From: Glutamicibacter arilaitensis Re117
GTDB taxonomy: Bacteria; Actinomycetota; Actinomycetes; Actinomycetales; Micrococcaceae
Length of the DNA stretch: 64,000 nt
Direction of reading: 5' to 3'
NCBI RefSeq assembly: GCF_000197735.1
Contig: NC_014550.1
Location: 2,852,001 to 2,916,000 of the forward strand
Shown: positions 40,124-48,315 of the stretch, in pieces
Position numbering within the stretch: the stretch's first letter is position 1
Layout: each line of letters opens with the position of its first letter
The notes under the pieces: model-generated
The model's input: only the letters and a program-made list of their open reading frames with translations
What the model was told of the DNA's origin: nothing
Database searches by the model: none
Program-made: the position numbers and the translations under genes

Positions 40124-40486
40124 TTAAAGAAGCTTACTTCTTTGCTACAGCAGCCTTCAGCTTCGAGCCAGCGGTCAGCTTGACCGAGTGGCCTGCAGGA
40201 ATCTGGATCGCTTCGCCGGTCTGTGGGTTGCGGCCGGTACGAGCTGCACGGTCGGTGCGCTCTACAGCCAACCAACCTGGGATCGAAACCTTCTCACCCT
40301 TGGAAATCTGGTCGACGAAAACCTCGAAGACTGCATCCAGAACACCGTTGACGGCAACCTGGGAGTTTTCGGTCTTCGCTGCAACAGCAGCAACAAGTTC
40401 GCTACGGTTCATAGCCAATGTATGGTCCTCCTGGACTAGTGATCCAAAGCCCGATGCCGGGCCCCGAACGCCGCACGGTCGCACGG
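40124..40486. repeat. Tandem duplication, copy 2 (HU gene with leader)
   Basis: Exact copy of 39566-39928; see that entry. Confidence 0.97.
40134..40418 (-). CDS. hup: HU family DNA-binding protein (copy 2)
   Basis: 94 residues, same nucleotide sequence as copy 1 including the leader with SD and the TTG-GCT-ATG start context. Upstream sequence diverges at 40487, so promoters may differ: copy 2 is preceded by CATCGTCACGCG-type sequence, copy 1 by an AT-rich stretch (39937-40070). Copy 2 could read through into copy 1 or be expressed on its own. Confidence 0.95.
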   Translation of the reverse strand: MAMNRSELVAAVAAKTENSQVAVNGVLDAVFEVFVDQISKGEKVSIPGWLAVERTDRAARTGRNPQTGEAIQIPAGHSVKLTAGSKLKAAVAKK

Positions 40487-40593
40487 CCTTATCAAGAGTT
40501 GAACTTACCAGCTGATGGTGACAAAAAGTGCATCGTCACGCGGATTTTGCTGACTTTTTAGGTTAAACCGGGGTGTCAAAATTCACCCGGAGC

Positions 40594-41562
40594 CTACAGG
40601 GCGAACGGATCCAGGCCTTCATTTGCCCGCACAAACAGCTGCCAGGCCTTGCTCTGAAGTTCCTTGCCCCTAGTCGCTTTCGCCGGTCTGGCCAGTGTGA
40701 TTGCGCCCTTGGTGAGGTATTTGGGACCCAAGTAGCTGCCCCGCGGGGCGACATCAAGCTCCGGGGCCAGCGCCGCTTCCACCAACGCCACCGCACCTTC
40801 GTGTTTGCCCTGCGCGAAACTTGCCTGCAATTGGCCGGCCAACCGCTTGGAATACCCGGGTTCGTTGATCTGAGCGATCTGCGGGCTCAACCCGGAGACC
40901 GAGTATCCCGGGTGGATCGCCAGCGCTCGGCCGGGTAATTCCAGCTGGCGCAACCGGTGATCCAACGCGATGGTGAACGCCTGCACGATTGCTTTGGACT
41001 GCACATAGGCGCGGTAGGGATGGTAGTCGCGCTCCAGGGCCAGATTCTGCGGGTCGGTGCTGAGCATGCGAGTAGACATCGATCCCAGCCCGATGAATCT
41101 CAATGGCTGGCTGAAACGCTCGGCGAGTTCGCCAACCAGTCGGGCATGGCCGATGAAGTTAGTGCTCATGATCTGTTCATAGCCCAGCAGGCCCTCGTGG
41201 CGGATCTGCGGGGCGCGGATGATCCCTGCGTTGGCGATCAGCACATCCAGCGGCCGATGACGCAGCTCGGCGGCCAGCCCCATGGCTGATTCAATGCGTG
41301 CTGAGTCGTACTGCATGAATTCCAGGTCGGCGCCCGGTACCCGCAACCGGATCTGTTCCATGGCGGCCTCGGCGCGGCTCTGATTGCGGCAGGCCAGGAT
41401 TACCTTGGCACCAGCTTGGGCCAGGCCCAGGCTGGCGAAGAAGCCCAGTCCGCTGTTCGCGCCGGTCACTACGACCGTTTTGTCCTGCCCCAACTGGGCC
41501 CAACGCTGCCGATTCGCGAAAATGTCCGTTGCTGGTTTGGAATAGGGCATCGCTGGCTTCAT
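40594..41562 (-). CDS. Short-chain dehydrogenase/reductase
   Basis: 322 residues. NAD(P)-binding motif TGANSGLG (33-40), NAG at 111-113, Ser161-163 and Tyr186-x3-Lys190 complete the classical SDR catalytic set. The ~30-residue N-terminal extension and overall length resemble retinol-dehydrogenase-like bacterial SDRs. Substrate unknown. The ATG at 41562 has TAGCGT 7 nt upstream and no SD, so the transcript may be leaderless. Confidence 0.9.
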   Translation of the reverse strand: MKPAMPYSKPATDIFANRQRWAQLGQDKTVVVTGANSGLGFFASLGLAQAGAKVILACRNQSRAEAAMEQIRLRVPGADLEFMQYDSARIESAMGLAAELRHRPLDVLIANAGIIRAPQIRHEGLLGYEQIMSTNFIGHARLVGELAERFSQPLRFIGLGSMSTRMLSTDPQNLALERDYHPYRAYVQSKAIVQAFTIALDHRLRQLELPGRALAIHPGYSVSGLSPQIAQINEPGYSKRLAGQLQASFAQGKHEGAVALVEAALAPELDVAPRGSYLGPKYLTKGAITLARPAKATRGKELQSKAWQLFVRANEGLDPFAL

Positions 41563-41569
41563 GGTTTAC

Positions 41570-41575
41570 ACGCTA
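41570..41575 (-). promoter_or_regulatory. Candidate -10 box of a leaderless SDR transcript
   Basis: TAGCGT on the minus strand, 7 nt before the ATG at 41562; no Shine-Dalgarno seen. Confidence 0.35.
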
Positions 41576-41666
41576 CTACAGCGGCACCTTCCCGGCCGGA
41601 CGTTCTTGGCCAGAGCCGCCGGTGGCTGTCGTTGCCCGCCTGGCACCACGGTGGGATCATGGAGGG

Positions 41667-42248
41667 ATGAAGCACAATGAGGATGCGGCACTGAATGCGG
41701 CTCGGTACCAGATGAAGCAGGAGCAAGAGCCGATGCCGGCCGATGAGTACGCGCAGGCAACCGCCATGGCTTCGGTGACCGAGCCGAAAACACCGTTGCA
41801 GATCTACGCTCAAGATGAGGCGTGGGAAGTGGCCAACTCCGTGCTCGATGAGGCGTTCGCTAGAGGCGACTTCGACAATTTGGCTCTGGCAGGCCAGAAG
41901 ATCGATCACATCACCAACAATGATGATCCGGATTGGTGGCTGAAGTCGATGATGCGCCGCGAGCAGCTGACCGGGCTTGGTCCCCCGGCACTGACGTTGC
42001 GGGTGGAAGATGAGCATATGGCCGAGGTCCTGGATCAGCTGCCGACCAGTGCTGCAGTGCGTGCGCATGTGGAAGATTTCAATGCCCGCATCAAGGAAGC
42101 GCGGCTTCAGCTGTTGGGCGGGCCGCCGGTCATTACGCCCTTGCGTGATGCCACCACCGAGGTGCTCGCCTGGCAGCAGCGGCGGGCTTCAACGCCTGAA
42201 CCGGCACCGGATGCATCGAAGAAGAAGCGGTGGTGGTGGCGGCGTTAA
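41667..42248 (+). CDS. DUF1992 (DnaJC28-like) domain protein
   Basis: 193 residues. The DUF1992 core is visible as SVLDEAFARGDFDNLALAGQKI (the 'GEFDNLPGKGKPL'-like motif), then PDWWLKSMMRREQL and FNARIKEARLQLLGGPPVI. The domain is found in bacterial YhdN-like and in DNAJC28 proteins; role unknown. The N-terminal ~45 residues are polar. ATG 41667 with GGAGG 3-7 nt upstream. It ends in KKKRWWWRR, an unusual basic/aromatic tail. Confidence 0.82.
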   Translation: MKHNEDAALNAARYQMKQEQEPMPADEYAQATAMASVTEPKTPLQIYAQDEAWEVANSVLDEAFARGDFDNLALAGQKIDHITNNDDPDWWLKSMMRREQLTGLGPPALTLRVEDEHMAEVLDQLPTSAAVRAHVEDFNARIKEARLQLLGGPPVITPLRDATTEVLAWQQRRASTPEPAPDASKKKRWWWRR

Positions 42249-42254
42249 ATGGCG

Positions 42255-42282
42255 AAGCCGCCCTCCCGAAGGAGGGCGGCTT
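42255..42282. terminator. Bidirectional terminator between DUF1992 gene and rpsN
   Basis: AAGCCGCCCTCC-cgaa-GGAGGGCGGCTT, perfect 12-bp stem with tetraloop, 6 nt after the DUF1992 stop and 25 nt from the rpsN stop. Confidence 0.85.
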
Positions 42283-42306
42283 GCTAAGTCAAAAGACTTG
42301 CAGGTC

Positions 42307-42612
42307 TTACCAGGAAGACTTGGTGATGCCCGGAAGCTCACCACGGTGTGCCATGTCGCGGAAGCGAACACGGGAGATACCGAACTTCTGGAAGGTACCG
42401 CGTGGGCGACCGTCGATTGCGTCGCGGTTGCGAACGCGGATCGGGGAAGCGTCGCGTGGAAGCTTCTGCAGGCCTACGCGTGCAGCTTCGCGAGCTTCGT
42501 CGGTTGCGTTTGGATCAACCAGGGTCTTCTTCAATTCGAGACGCTTTGCAGCGTAACGCTCGACAATGACCTTGCGCTGTTCGTTCTTTGCGATCTTGGA
42601 CTTCTTGGCCAT
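42307..42612 (-). CDS. rpsN: 30S ribosomal protein S14 (zinc-free type)
   Basis: 101 residues, the long S14 form ([14 protein letters not shown]..., ending [11 protein letters not shown]) with [14 protein letters not shown] and [15 protein letters not shown]. No CxxC pairs occur, so it is the cysteine-free paralogue that does not bind zinc. Last gene of the rpmB-rpmG-rpsN unit; in many actinobacteria such C- copies are used when zinc is scarce. Confidence 0.95.
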   Translation of the reverse strand: MAKKSKIAKNEQRKVIVERYAAKRLELKKTLVDPNATDEAREAARVGLQKLPRDASPIRVRNRDAIDGRPRGTFQKFGISRVRFRDMAHRGELPGITKSSW

Positions 42613-42615
42613 GTC

Positions 42616-42786
42616 TTAGCGCTCCTCTCGGAATTCAACGTGCTTGCGGACGACTGGGTCGTACTTCTTCATGACCATGCGGTCAGGATTGTTACGACGG
42701 TTCTTACGGGTGACGTAAGTGAAACCGGTGCCAGCGGTGGACTTCAGCTTGATGATCGGACGTACGTCCTTATCCTTCTTTGCCAT
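42616..42786 (-). CDS. rpmG: 50S ribosomal protein L33 (zinc-free type)
   Basis: 56 residues: [20 protein letters not shown], then [20 protein letters not shown] and [16 protein letters not shown]. It has no cysteine, so it is the C- form. It lies 3 nt from rpsN and 2 nt from rpmB with the same orientation. Confidence 0.95.
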   Translation of the reverse strand: MAKKDKDVRPIIKLKSTAGTGFTYVTRKNRRNNPDRMVMKKYDPVVRKHVEFREER

Positions 42787-42788
42787 TT

Positions 42789-43025
42789 TTAGAGCTTCAC
42801 ACCCTTCGCAATCAGGTCAGCAATAACAGCGTCGATACCGCGAGCATCGATTACCTTGATGCCCTTGACCGACAGGGTCAGGGTCACCTTACGGCGCAGG
42901 GAAGGCACGTAGTAGGTCTTCTTCTGGATGTTCGGATCGAAACGACGCTTGTTGCGACGGTGCGAGTGGGAGATGCTATGTCCGAAGGCCGGAGTAGTAC
43001 CGGTTACCTGGCAAACAGCTGCCAT
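42789..43025 (-). CDS. rpmB: 50S ribosomal protein L28
   Basis: 78 residues, starting [20 protein letters not shown] and carrying [20 protein letters not shown]. It keeps only one cysteine and cannot form a zinc ribbon. ATG 43025 has GAGGAG 6-11 nt upstream; a preceding ATG two codons earlier is less likely. First gene of the three-gene ribosomal operon. Confidence 0.95.
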   Translation of the reverse strand: MAAVCQVTGTTPAFGHSISHSHRRNKRRFDPNIQKKTYYVPSLRRKVTLTLSVKGIKVIDARGIDAVIADLIAKGVKL

Positions 43026-43353
43026 GATCACTCCTCAGTTAGTTAGTAGTAAAATTCGGCGGTACTCGCGCACAGTGCCCATACCTAAATATCGACACCG
43101 CTTGATGCGTTATGAGTCCCGCCAACCAGTGAAACACCGTTAATACTGCACACTAGGAAGGTAACCAGGCTGGGTGAGAACCAACCGAAGAGCCTTAAAG
43201 TATGTAAGTCGGTGAACTTCGCAACCGGTCGAGCAATGTCCCCGTACTCAGTTGGCTACGATATTCGGTATTACGGGCAACGCGTAGTTGTTCGTCCGTT
43301 AGACGGCATAACAACACACGCGATTAACGCCTGATTAGCTTATCGAGAATTCC
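43026..43353. other. Intergenic region upstream of rpmB
   Basis: 328 nt without a gene. It holds the rpmB SD, a terminator-like hairpin for the upstream MarR gene (43287-43315) and AT-richer sequence at 43140-43240 that may contain the ribosomal promoter. I see no palindrome resembling a Zur box (TGAAAATGATTTTCA type) in it. Confidence 0.6.
43287..43315 (-). terminator. Terminator-like hairpin after the MarR gene
   Basis: GTTGTT-atg-CCGT-cta-ACGG-acg-AACAAC on the minus strand: two nested stems with symmetric internal loop, 39 nt after the stop at 43354. No U run. Confidence 0.45.
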
Positions 43354-43854
43354 TCAGTGTTCCAAATCGGAGTTATCCGAATTCAGGATCCAATGATCCG
43401 CGTCAAGCGAGGTGGTAATTTTGCGTGCGATCCGGGTGAGATCGTTAACGTCCTTGTCATCGAGGGTATCGAAGAGAAGCCCGTGTACCGAAGCCACGTG
43501 ATGCGGCGCCATCTGCTGCACAGCTTCCCAGCCAGCGTCCGTTAATGAGGCGATTTTCACACGCGCATCTTCGGCGGACTGCTCGCGTGCGACCCAGCCA
43601 CGTTTCTCCAGCTTCTTCACCACGTGAGAGAGGCGGGACAGCGAGGCGCTGGTGCGTGATGCCAAAATGGTCATCGTCAACTGGCGATCCTTGGCTTCGG
43701 AGAGCATCGCCAGCATGTGGTAGTCAAACAGTGTGATGCCTTCCAGCCCCTGGAGGTCGGAATCCAAGGCAGCTGGAAGTAGTGTCATGACAGCATGTAG
43801 TCCAAGCCAGGCATCGCGTTCGGGCTGAGAAAGCCAAACTGGCTTATCACTCAT
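43354..43854 (-). CDS. MarR family transcriptional regulator
   Basis: 166 residues. MarR layout: dimerising N-terminus (LPAALDSDLQGLEGITLFDYHML), winged helix (TMTILASRTSASLSRLSHVVKKLEKRGWVAREQSAEDARVKIASLT). Start ATG 43854 gives the normal length; the open frame extends a further 69 codons upstream but is not family-like. Isolated between rpmB and the pot operon; target genes not evident. Confidence 0.88.
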   Translation of the reverse strand: MSDKPVWLSQPERDAWLGLHAVMTLLPAALDSDLQGLEGITLFDYHMLAMLSEAKDRQLTMTILASRTSASLSRLSHVVKKLEKRGWVAREQSAEDARVKIASLTDAGWEAVQQMAPHHVASVHGLLFDTLDDKDVNDLTRIARKITTSLDADHWILNSDNSDLEH

Positions 43855-44227
43855 GAAGTTTCCAATCATTTCAAGACCTGCATTCACAGGCCCGCAAGGT
43901 ATCGACTCGTAGACCATATATTGTAGAGCTAAGTATTTGCTAGGCGCTGTGGCTCTCGCCTCGGTACCGGTATCCCGATTTTGTTGCGCAAATAGCGTTG
44001 ACTGCCCATGCATGTGATCGTTTCCGCAAGCGATGATCCCGCGGGTGCTCTGGAACAGCACGGACCCTCCGAGGATAATCCAGACAAGGCAAGCTTAATG
44101 CAGATGCTGCGCCAGGCAGCTCCAAGATGCGAGCTAAGTAACGATCATGTTAGTGAATTTCTTTGTTTTTGACTAGCTTGTGCCTTAAGGCAAGAGGTCC
44201 GCACGCAACCGTGCAGACCTCTTGCTC
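43855..44227. other. Intergenic region between MarR gene and pot operon
   Basis: 373 nt. On the minus strand TACAAT (around 43915-43920) is a good -10 element for the MarR gene. TTGCGCAA at 43983-43990 is a perfect palindrome. The pot-operon terminator is at 44190-44225. No gene seen. Confidence 0.5.
44190..44225 (-). terminator. Terminator of the polyamine transport operon
   Basis: GCAAGAGGTC-C-GCAC-loop-GTGC-A-GACCTCTTGC, 14 bp plus one mismatch, 3 nt after the potC stop. Confidence 0.85.
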
Positions 44228-45025
44228 CTAGGAATTTTCTAGCTGTTTCTTCTTCCGATAGCTGATCACCTGGCCGATAACCACCACGAGCAACGCGATA
44301 ATGAACATCGCCGAGCCAATGACATTGGCCTGGGCCGGGATGCCGCGGGTCGCTGCGACGTAGATGAACTTCGGGAAGGTCTGGAAGATACCGGAGTTGA
44401 AATTCGTGATGATGAAGTCATCGAAACTCATCGCGAACGACAACAGCGCCGCAGCCACAATGCCAGGCAGCAGCAGCGGGAAGGTGACCTTCCAGAAAGC
44501 CATCTTCGGTGAGGCGTAGAGATCGGCGGCAGCTTCTTCAAGCCGCGGATCCAGGGAGGAGACGCGTGCCCTGACGGTCACGATCACAAAGGACATGCAG
44601 AATACGATGTGGGCGATGACGATTGTGGTGTAGCCCAATTCCCAACCGAGGTTCAGGAACTGTGCCAGCAGCGATGCACCAAGCACCACTTCCGGGGTAG
44701 CCAGCGGCAAGATGATCAGCACGTCGGTGATCTTGCGGAAGCGGAACTTGTAGCGCACCAGTCCAATGGCGATCAACGTGCCCAAGGCAGTAGCCACAAT
44801 GGTGGCCACGGTGCCCACCTGCAGCGAATGCACCAGCGATTCGCAGACCGCCGGAGCCCCGCACGGGTTCTGCCAGTTATCCAGCGTGAAGCCGCGCCAT
44901 TCCAAGTTGGTCCGGCCTGCATCGTTAAAGGAGAACACGAAGATGTACGCGATCGGGACCAACAGGTAAATGAAGGCCAGCCCGCCGACCACTGGGATGA
45001 ACCAGCGTCCAATTTTCTGCTTCAC
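44228..45025 (-). CDS. potC: Polyamine ABC transporter permease (PotC-like)
   Basis: 265 residues, six helices. Spermidine/putrescine permease features: SFNDAGRTNLEWRGFTLDNW after TM1 and the EAA loop LEEAAADLYASPKMAFWKVTFPLLLPGI. It forms half of the membrane channel with the permease at 45027. One nucleotide separates the two genes. Confidence 0.93.
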   Translation of the reverse strand: MKQKIGRWFIPVVGGLAFIYLLVPIAYIFVFSFNDAGRTNLEWRGFTLDNWQNPCGAPAVCESLVHSLQVGTVATIVATALGTLIAIGLVRYKFRFRKITDVLIILPLATPEVVLGASLLAQFLNLGWELGYTTIVIAHIVFCMSFVIVTVRARVSSLDPRLEEAAADLYASPKMAFWKVTFPLLLPGIVAAALLSFAMSFDDFIITNFNSGIFQTFPKFIYVAATRGIPAQANVIGSAMFIIALLVVVIGQVISYRKKKQLENS

Positions 45026-45026
45026 G

Positions 45027-45950
45027 CTACATCAACTCCTCGGTGCCGAAGCGGCGGATATAAATCGTGACCAGGATCAGGATGGAAATCATCAGCACGA
45101 AGCTCAAGGCTGAGGCACCGGGGTAATCGATGACCTTGAAGAACCTGGAGTCGATGACCTGGCCGATCATGGTGGTATTGCGGTTATTGCCCAGCAGGGC
45201 CGCGTTGACGTAGTCGCCGGCAGCCGGGATAAAGGTCAGCAGGGTGCCGGCGAAGACACCGGGAGCGCTCATCGGCAGCGTGACCTTGAAGAACGAGGTC
45301 ATCGGGCTGGCGTAGAGATCCCCGGAGGCTTCAAGCAGGCGGGTATCGAGCCGGCCTAGGTTCGCGTAGATCGGCAGCACCATGAACGGCAGGAAATTAT
45401 AGGTCAAACCGGCGACCACCGCGAAAGGCGTGGCGGTCAGGTGCCCATCAGCCGGCAGGATCGCCAGGAATTTAAGGCTCTGGGCGATGAACCCCTCATC
45501 GGCCAGGATCTGCTTCCACGCCTGGGTACGCAAGATGAAGCTGGAGAAGAACGGGGCGATGAGCAGGACCAGCAAGATGCCCTGCAGCAGCGTCTTCTCG
45601 CGCAGCCGAACTGCCACCAGATAGGCCATCGGGAAACCGATCAGCAGGGCCAGGACCGTAGCGATCAGCGCGAACCCGAAGGAACGGATCAGATCCGGCC
45701 AGTAGGCGGCCAGCACGGTGGCATAGTTGCTGATTTCGAAGCCGGGCACGAACTCGCCAATTTCGGCGCCTTCGGGCTTGACGTACAGGCTCATCGCCAG
45801 CAGCACTACCACCGGTAGGGCGAAGAACAGCGCGAGCACCAGCATGCCCGGGGCAATCAGGAAGATCCCGGTGCGGCCCTTGCGCCGCTCGGCCCGGATC
45901 TCCTCGGCGCTGCGCAGGTCGGTCAGGCCCTTCTTGGTCATCACCGTCAT
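45027..45950 (-). CDS. potB: Polyamine ABC transporter permease (PotB-like)
   Basis: 307 residues, six helices with a ~30-residue basic N-terminal tail. Segments RTQAWKQILADEGFI and the EAA loop LLEASGDLYASPMTSFFKVTLPMSAPG are typical of PotB/PotH. ATG 45950 overlaps the potA stop as ATGA, which favours it over an ATG three codons later. Confidence 0.93.
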   Translation of the reverse strand: MTVMTKKGLTDLRSAEEIRAERRKGRTGIFLIAPGMLVLALFFALPVVVLLAMSLYVKPEGAEIGEFVPGFEISNYATVLAAYWPDLIRSFGFALIATVLALLIGFPMAYLVAVRLREKTLLQGILLVLLIAPFFSSFILRTQAWKQILADEGFIAQSLKFLAILPADGHLTATPFAVVAGLTYNFLPFMVLPIYANLGRLDTRLLEASGDLYASPMTSFFKVTLPMSAPGVFAGTLLTFIPAAGDYVNAALLGNNRNTTMIGQVIDSRFFKVIDYPGASALSFVLMISILILVTIYIRRFGTEELM

Positions 45951-47080
45951 GGCTGATCAACTCCCGCGTCCTCGTGCTCATTGCCGGCCAGCCCGAAGGA
46001 GTGCCGCGCATCCCAGGACAGGTAGACGGTGTCGCCTTCTTCGGCCGGCTGCTGCCCGCGGTTCTGCGAGAACGTGCCGATGGTGCCGATCCCGTCCACC
46101 TCGACCAGGTACTCGGTGGTGGTGCCGGTGAAGGACACGTCGATCACCGTGCCGGACAAGCGGTTCTCCCCCTCATAGCCTTCACGCGAGATCGAGATCT
46201 TCTCCGGACGTACTCCCAGCACCACTTCCCCGCTGTTCTGCACCGCCCGGTCCTCGGGAAGCAGGATGGTCTGGCCATTGACCAGCACGCTGAGCATTCC
46301 TGCGTTGTTCTGGGTCACCTTGCCCCGCATCAGGTTGGATTTGCCCAGGAAGTTCGCGACGAAGGCGGTTTTGGGCAGTTCGTAGAGCTCGCGCGGCGGG
46401 CCCATCTGCTCGATCTTCCCGCCGTTCATCACCGCGACCACGTCGGCCATGGTCATGGCCTCTTCCTGGTCGTGGGTAACGTGGATGAAGGTCAGGCCCA
46501 CTTCGGTCTGGATGTTCTTCAGCTCCAGCTGCATCTGCCGGCGCAGCTTCATATCCAGCGCACCCAGCGGCTCATCGAGCAGCAATACCTGCGGCCGGTT
46601 GACCAGCGCGCGGGCCAGAGCCACGCGCTGCTGCTGTCCACCGGAAAGCTGGATCGGCTTGCGGTTGGCCAGATGCCCCAGCTCCACCAGCTCCAACCCG
46701 GCCTTGGCCTTCTCCATGGCCTGCTTGTCCTTCTTGCGCTTCAGTCCAAAGGCCACATTTTCCAGCACGCTCATATGTGGGAACAGCGCGTAGGACTGGA
46801 ATACCGTGTTCACCGGACGCTGGTGGCTGGCCAGCCCGGTCACGTCCTGGCCGCCGATGGAGATGCTCCCCTCGCTGGGAGCTTCTAGGCCTGCGATCAT
46901 CCGCAGCGTGGTCGATTTGCCGCAGCCCGAAGGGCCGAGCAGTGCGAAGAAGGTACCCGAAGGGACTACCAAATCCAGGTCCTTGACGGCCACGAAGCTG
47001 GCAAACCGCTTGGTGATGCCCGACAGGTGAAGGTCCGCTCCGGTAGTTGTCGTTTCGGTGCGCGATGCCAAGGTGGTCAT
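45947..47080 (-). CDS. potA: Polyamine ABC transporter ATP-binding protein (PotA-like)
   Basis: 377 residues. Walker A GPSGCGKST, signature LSGGQQQRVALARAL, Walker B VLLLDEPLGALD and switch region HVTHDQEEAM; the C-terminal ~130 residues are the TOBE domain (GVRPEKISISREG). It energises uptake of polyamines. It overlaps potD1 and potB by 4 nt each. Confidence 0.94.
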   Translation of the reverse strand: MTTLASRTETTTTGADLHLSGITKRFASFVAVKDLDLVVPSGTFFALLGPSGCGKSTTLRMIAGLEAPSEGSISIGGQDVTGLASHQRPVNTVFQSYALFPHMSVLENVAFGLKRKKDKQAMEKAKAGLELVELGHLANRKPIQLSGGQQQRVALARALVNRPQVLLLDEPLGALDMKLRRQMQLELKNIQTEVGLTFIHVTHDQEEAMTMADVVAVMNGGKIEQMGPPRELYELPKTAFVANFLGKSNLMRGKVTQNNAGMLSVLVNGQTILLPEDRAVQNSGEVVLGVRPEKISISREGYEGENRLSGTVIDVSFTGTTTEYLVEVDGIGTIGTFSQNRGQQPAEEGDTVYLSWDARHSFGLAGNEHEDAGVDQP

Positions 47081-48300
47081 ACCCCAATCACTTCCTGGAA
47101 CTGGTTCTGGAAATCTGTTTCTTCTTCCACCGACAATTCACGTTCGGTGGTTGCCCGCTTCAAGAAGTCCTGCGTCGGGAAGATCAGCGGGTCGCTGACC
47201 AGTTCCGGATCGATCTTCTCCATCTGTTCCTGCGCGCCATCCACCGGGCACAGGTAGTTCACGTAAGCGGCGACTTCGGCGGCCACATCGGGCTGGTAGT
47301 AGAAGTCCATGAGCTTCTCGGCGTTGGTCTTGTGCGTGGCACCCATCGGAACCATGAAGTTATCGCTCCACAGCAGTCCGCCCCGTTCAGGCAGTGCGAA
47401 CTCCCATTTGTTCCCCTCTTCGAAGTTCAGCTGGGTGATGTCTCCGGAGTAGGCCAGGCCCGCGATCGCGTCCCCGGAAATCAGGTCCTGCTTATAGGAG
47501 TTGCCCTTGACCTGCCGGATCATCCCGTTGCCGATGTTCTTCTCCAGCACTTCCAAGGCGCTGGAGTATTCATCCTGGCCCCAGTTCCCGGCGATATCCA
47601 CGCCCTGGTCGAGCAACAGCATCGGCATGGTGTCGCGCATTTCATCGAGCATCGTGATCCGGCCCTTGAGCGCTGGATCCCAGAGGTCCTCGACGTTTTC
47701 CAGGCCCTTGGGGAATACGTCCTTGTTCCACACCAGGCCGGTGTAGCCCGACTGCCAGGTCAGCGACTTCTTGCGTCCCGGATCGAAACGAACGTCCTGC
47801 AGCTGCGGCAAGAGGTTCTTGATATTCGGGATGTTTGCGTGGTTCAGGTCTTGCACGTAGCCCTGGCGGATGATGCGTTCGGCCATCCAGTCGGTGAGCA
47901 CCATCAGGTCCTGGCCAATATCCTGGCCTGCAGAGAGCTGGGACTGCACCTTGCCGTAGTAGGAATCGTTGGAGTCGATATCCTCGACGTAGTTGGCCTC
48001 CAGCCCGCTTTCCTTCATGAAGCGCTGCAAGGTCGGGTACTTGCGTGTTTCATCGTCGTAATCCAAGTACAACGTCCAGTTGGCCCAGTTCACGATTTTT
48101 TCGGAATCCGAAAGGTCCTTCGCTGGGCTCAGCGCCGCGCTGGCTGCGGTGCCGGTGCTTTTGGTGCCGCAGGCCGAGAGCAGCCCGGCCAACGCCAGGC
48201 CCGCAGATCCGGCCAGTACCGATCGGCGTGATGCCTGGGCGGAGCCGATGCCGCGCAGCAGGCGCTGGCGTTGGTCATTGATGGCTCGCTGTCGAGTCAT
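47077..48300 (-). CDS. potD: Polyamine-binding lipoprotein (PotD-like), paralogue 1
   Basis: 407 residues. Combined Tat and lipoprotein signal (SRRSVLAGSAGLALAGLLSACG). The binding domain has NWANWTLYLDYDDE, SYYGKVQSQLSAGQDIGQDL and GNSYKQDLISGDAIAGLAYSGD, matching extracellular spermidine/putrescine-binding proteins of the PotD/F group. It is highly similar along its length to the protein encoded just upstream (48316-49545), indicating a tandem duplication. SD AAGGA precedes ATG 48300. Confidence 0.92.
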   Translation of the reverse strand: MTRQRAINDQRQRLLRGIGSAQASRRSVLAGSAGLALAGLLSACGTKSTGTAASAALSPAKDLSDSEKIVNWANWTLYLDYDDETRKYPTLQRFMKESGLEANYVEDIDSNDSYYGKVQSQLSAGQDIGQDLMVLTDWMAERIIRQGYVQDLNHANIPNIKNLLPQLQDVRFDPGRKKSLTWQSGYTGLVWNKDVFPKGLENVEDLWDPALKGRITMLDEMRDTMPMLLLDQGVDIAGNWGQDEYSSALEVLEKNIGNGMIRQVKGNSYKQDLISGDAIAGLAYSGDITQLNFEEGNKWEFALPERGGLLWSDNFMVPMGATHKTNAEKLMDFYYQPDVAAEVAAYVNYLCPVDGAQEQMEKIDPELVSDPLIFPTQDFLKRATTERELSVEEETDFQNQFQEVIGV

Positions 48301-48315
48301 GTTTTTCCTTGCTTT

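Noticed and set aside
39566..40486. The HU duplication as a mobile element
   Set aside because: No transposase, terminal inverted repeat or target-site duplication; only the gene with its leader is repeated.
43026..43353. Zur-regulated promoter for the zinc-free ribosomal genes
   Set aside because: No palindrome resembling the actinobacterial Zur box could be found by eye.
43983..43990. TTGCGCAA as an operator of the MarR gene
   Set aside because: Eight-base palindromes of this type occur by chance; it has no flanking symmetry.
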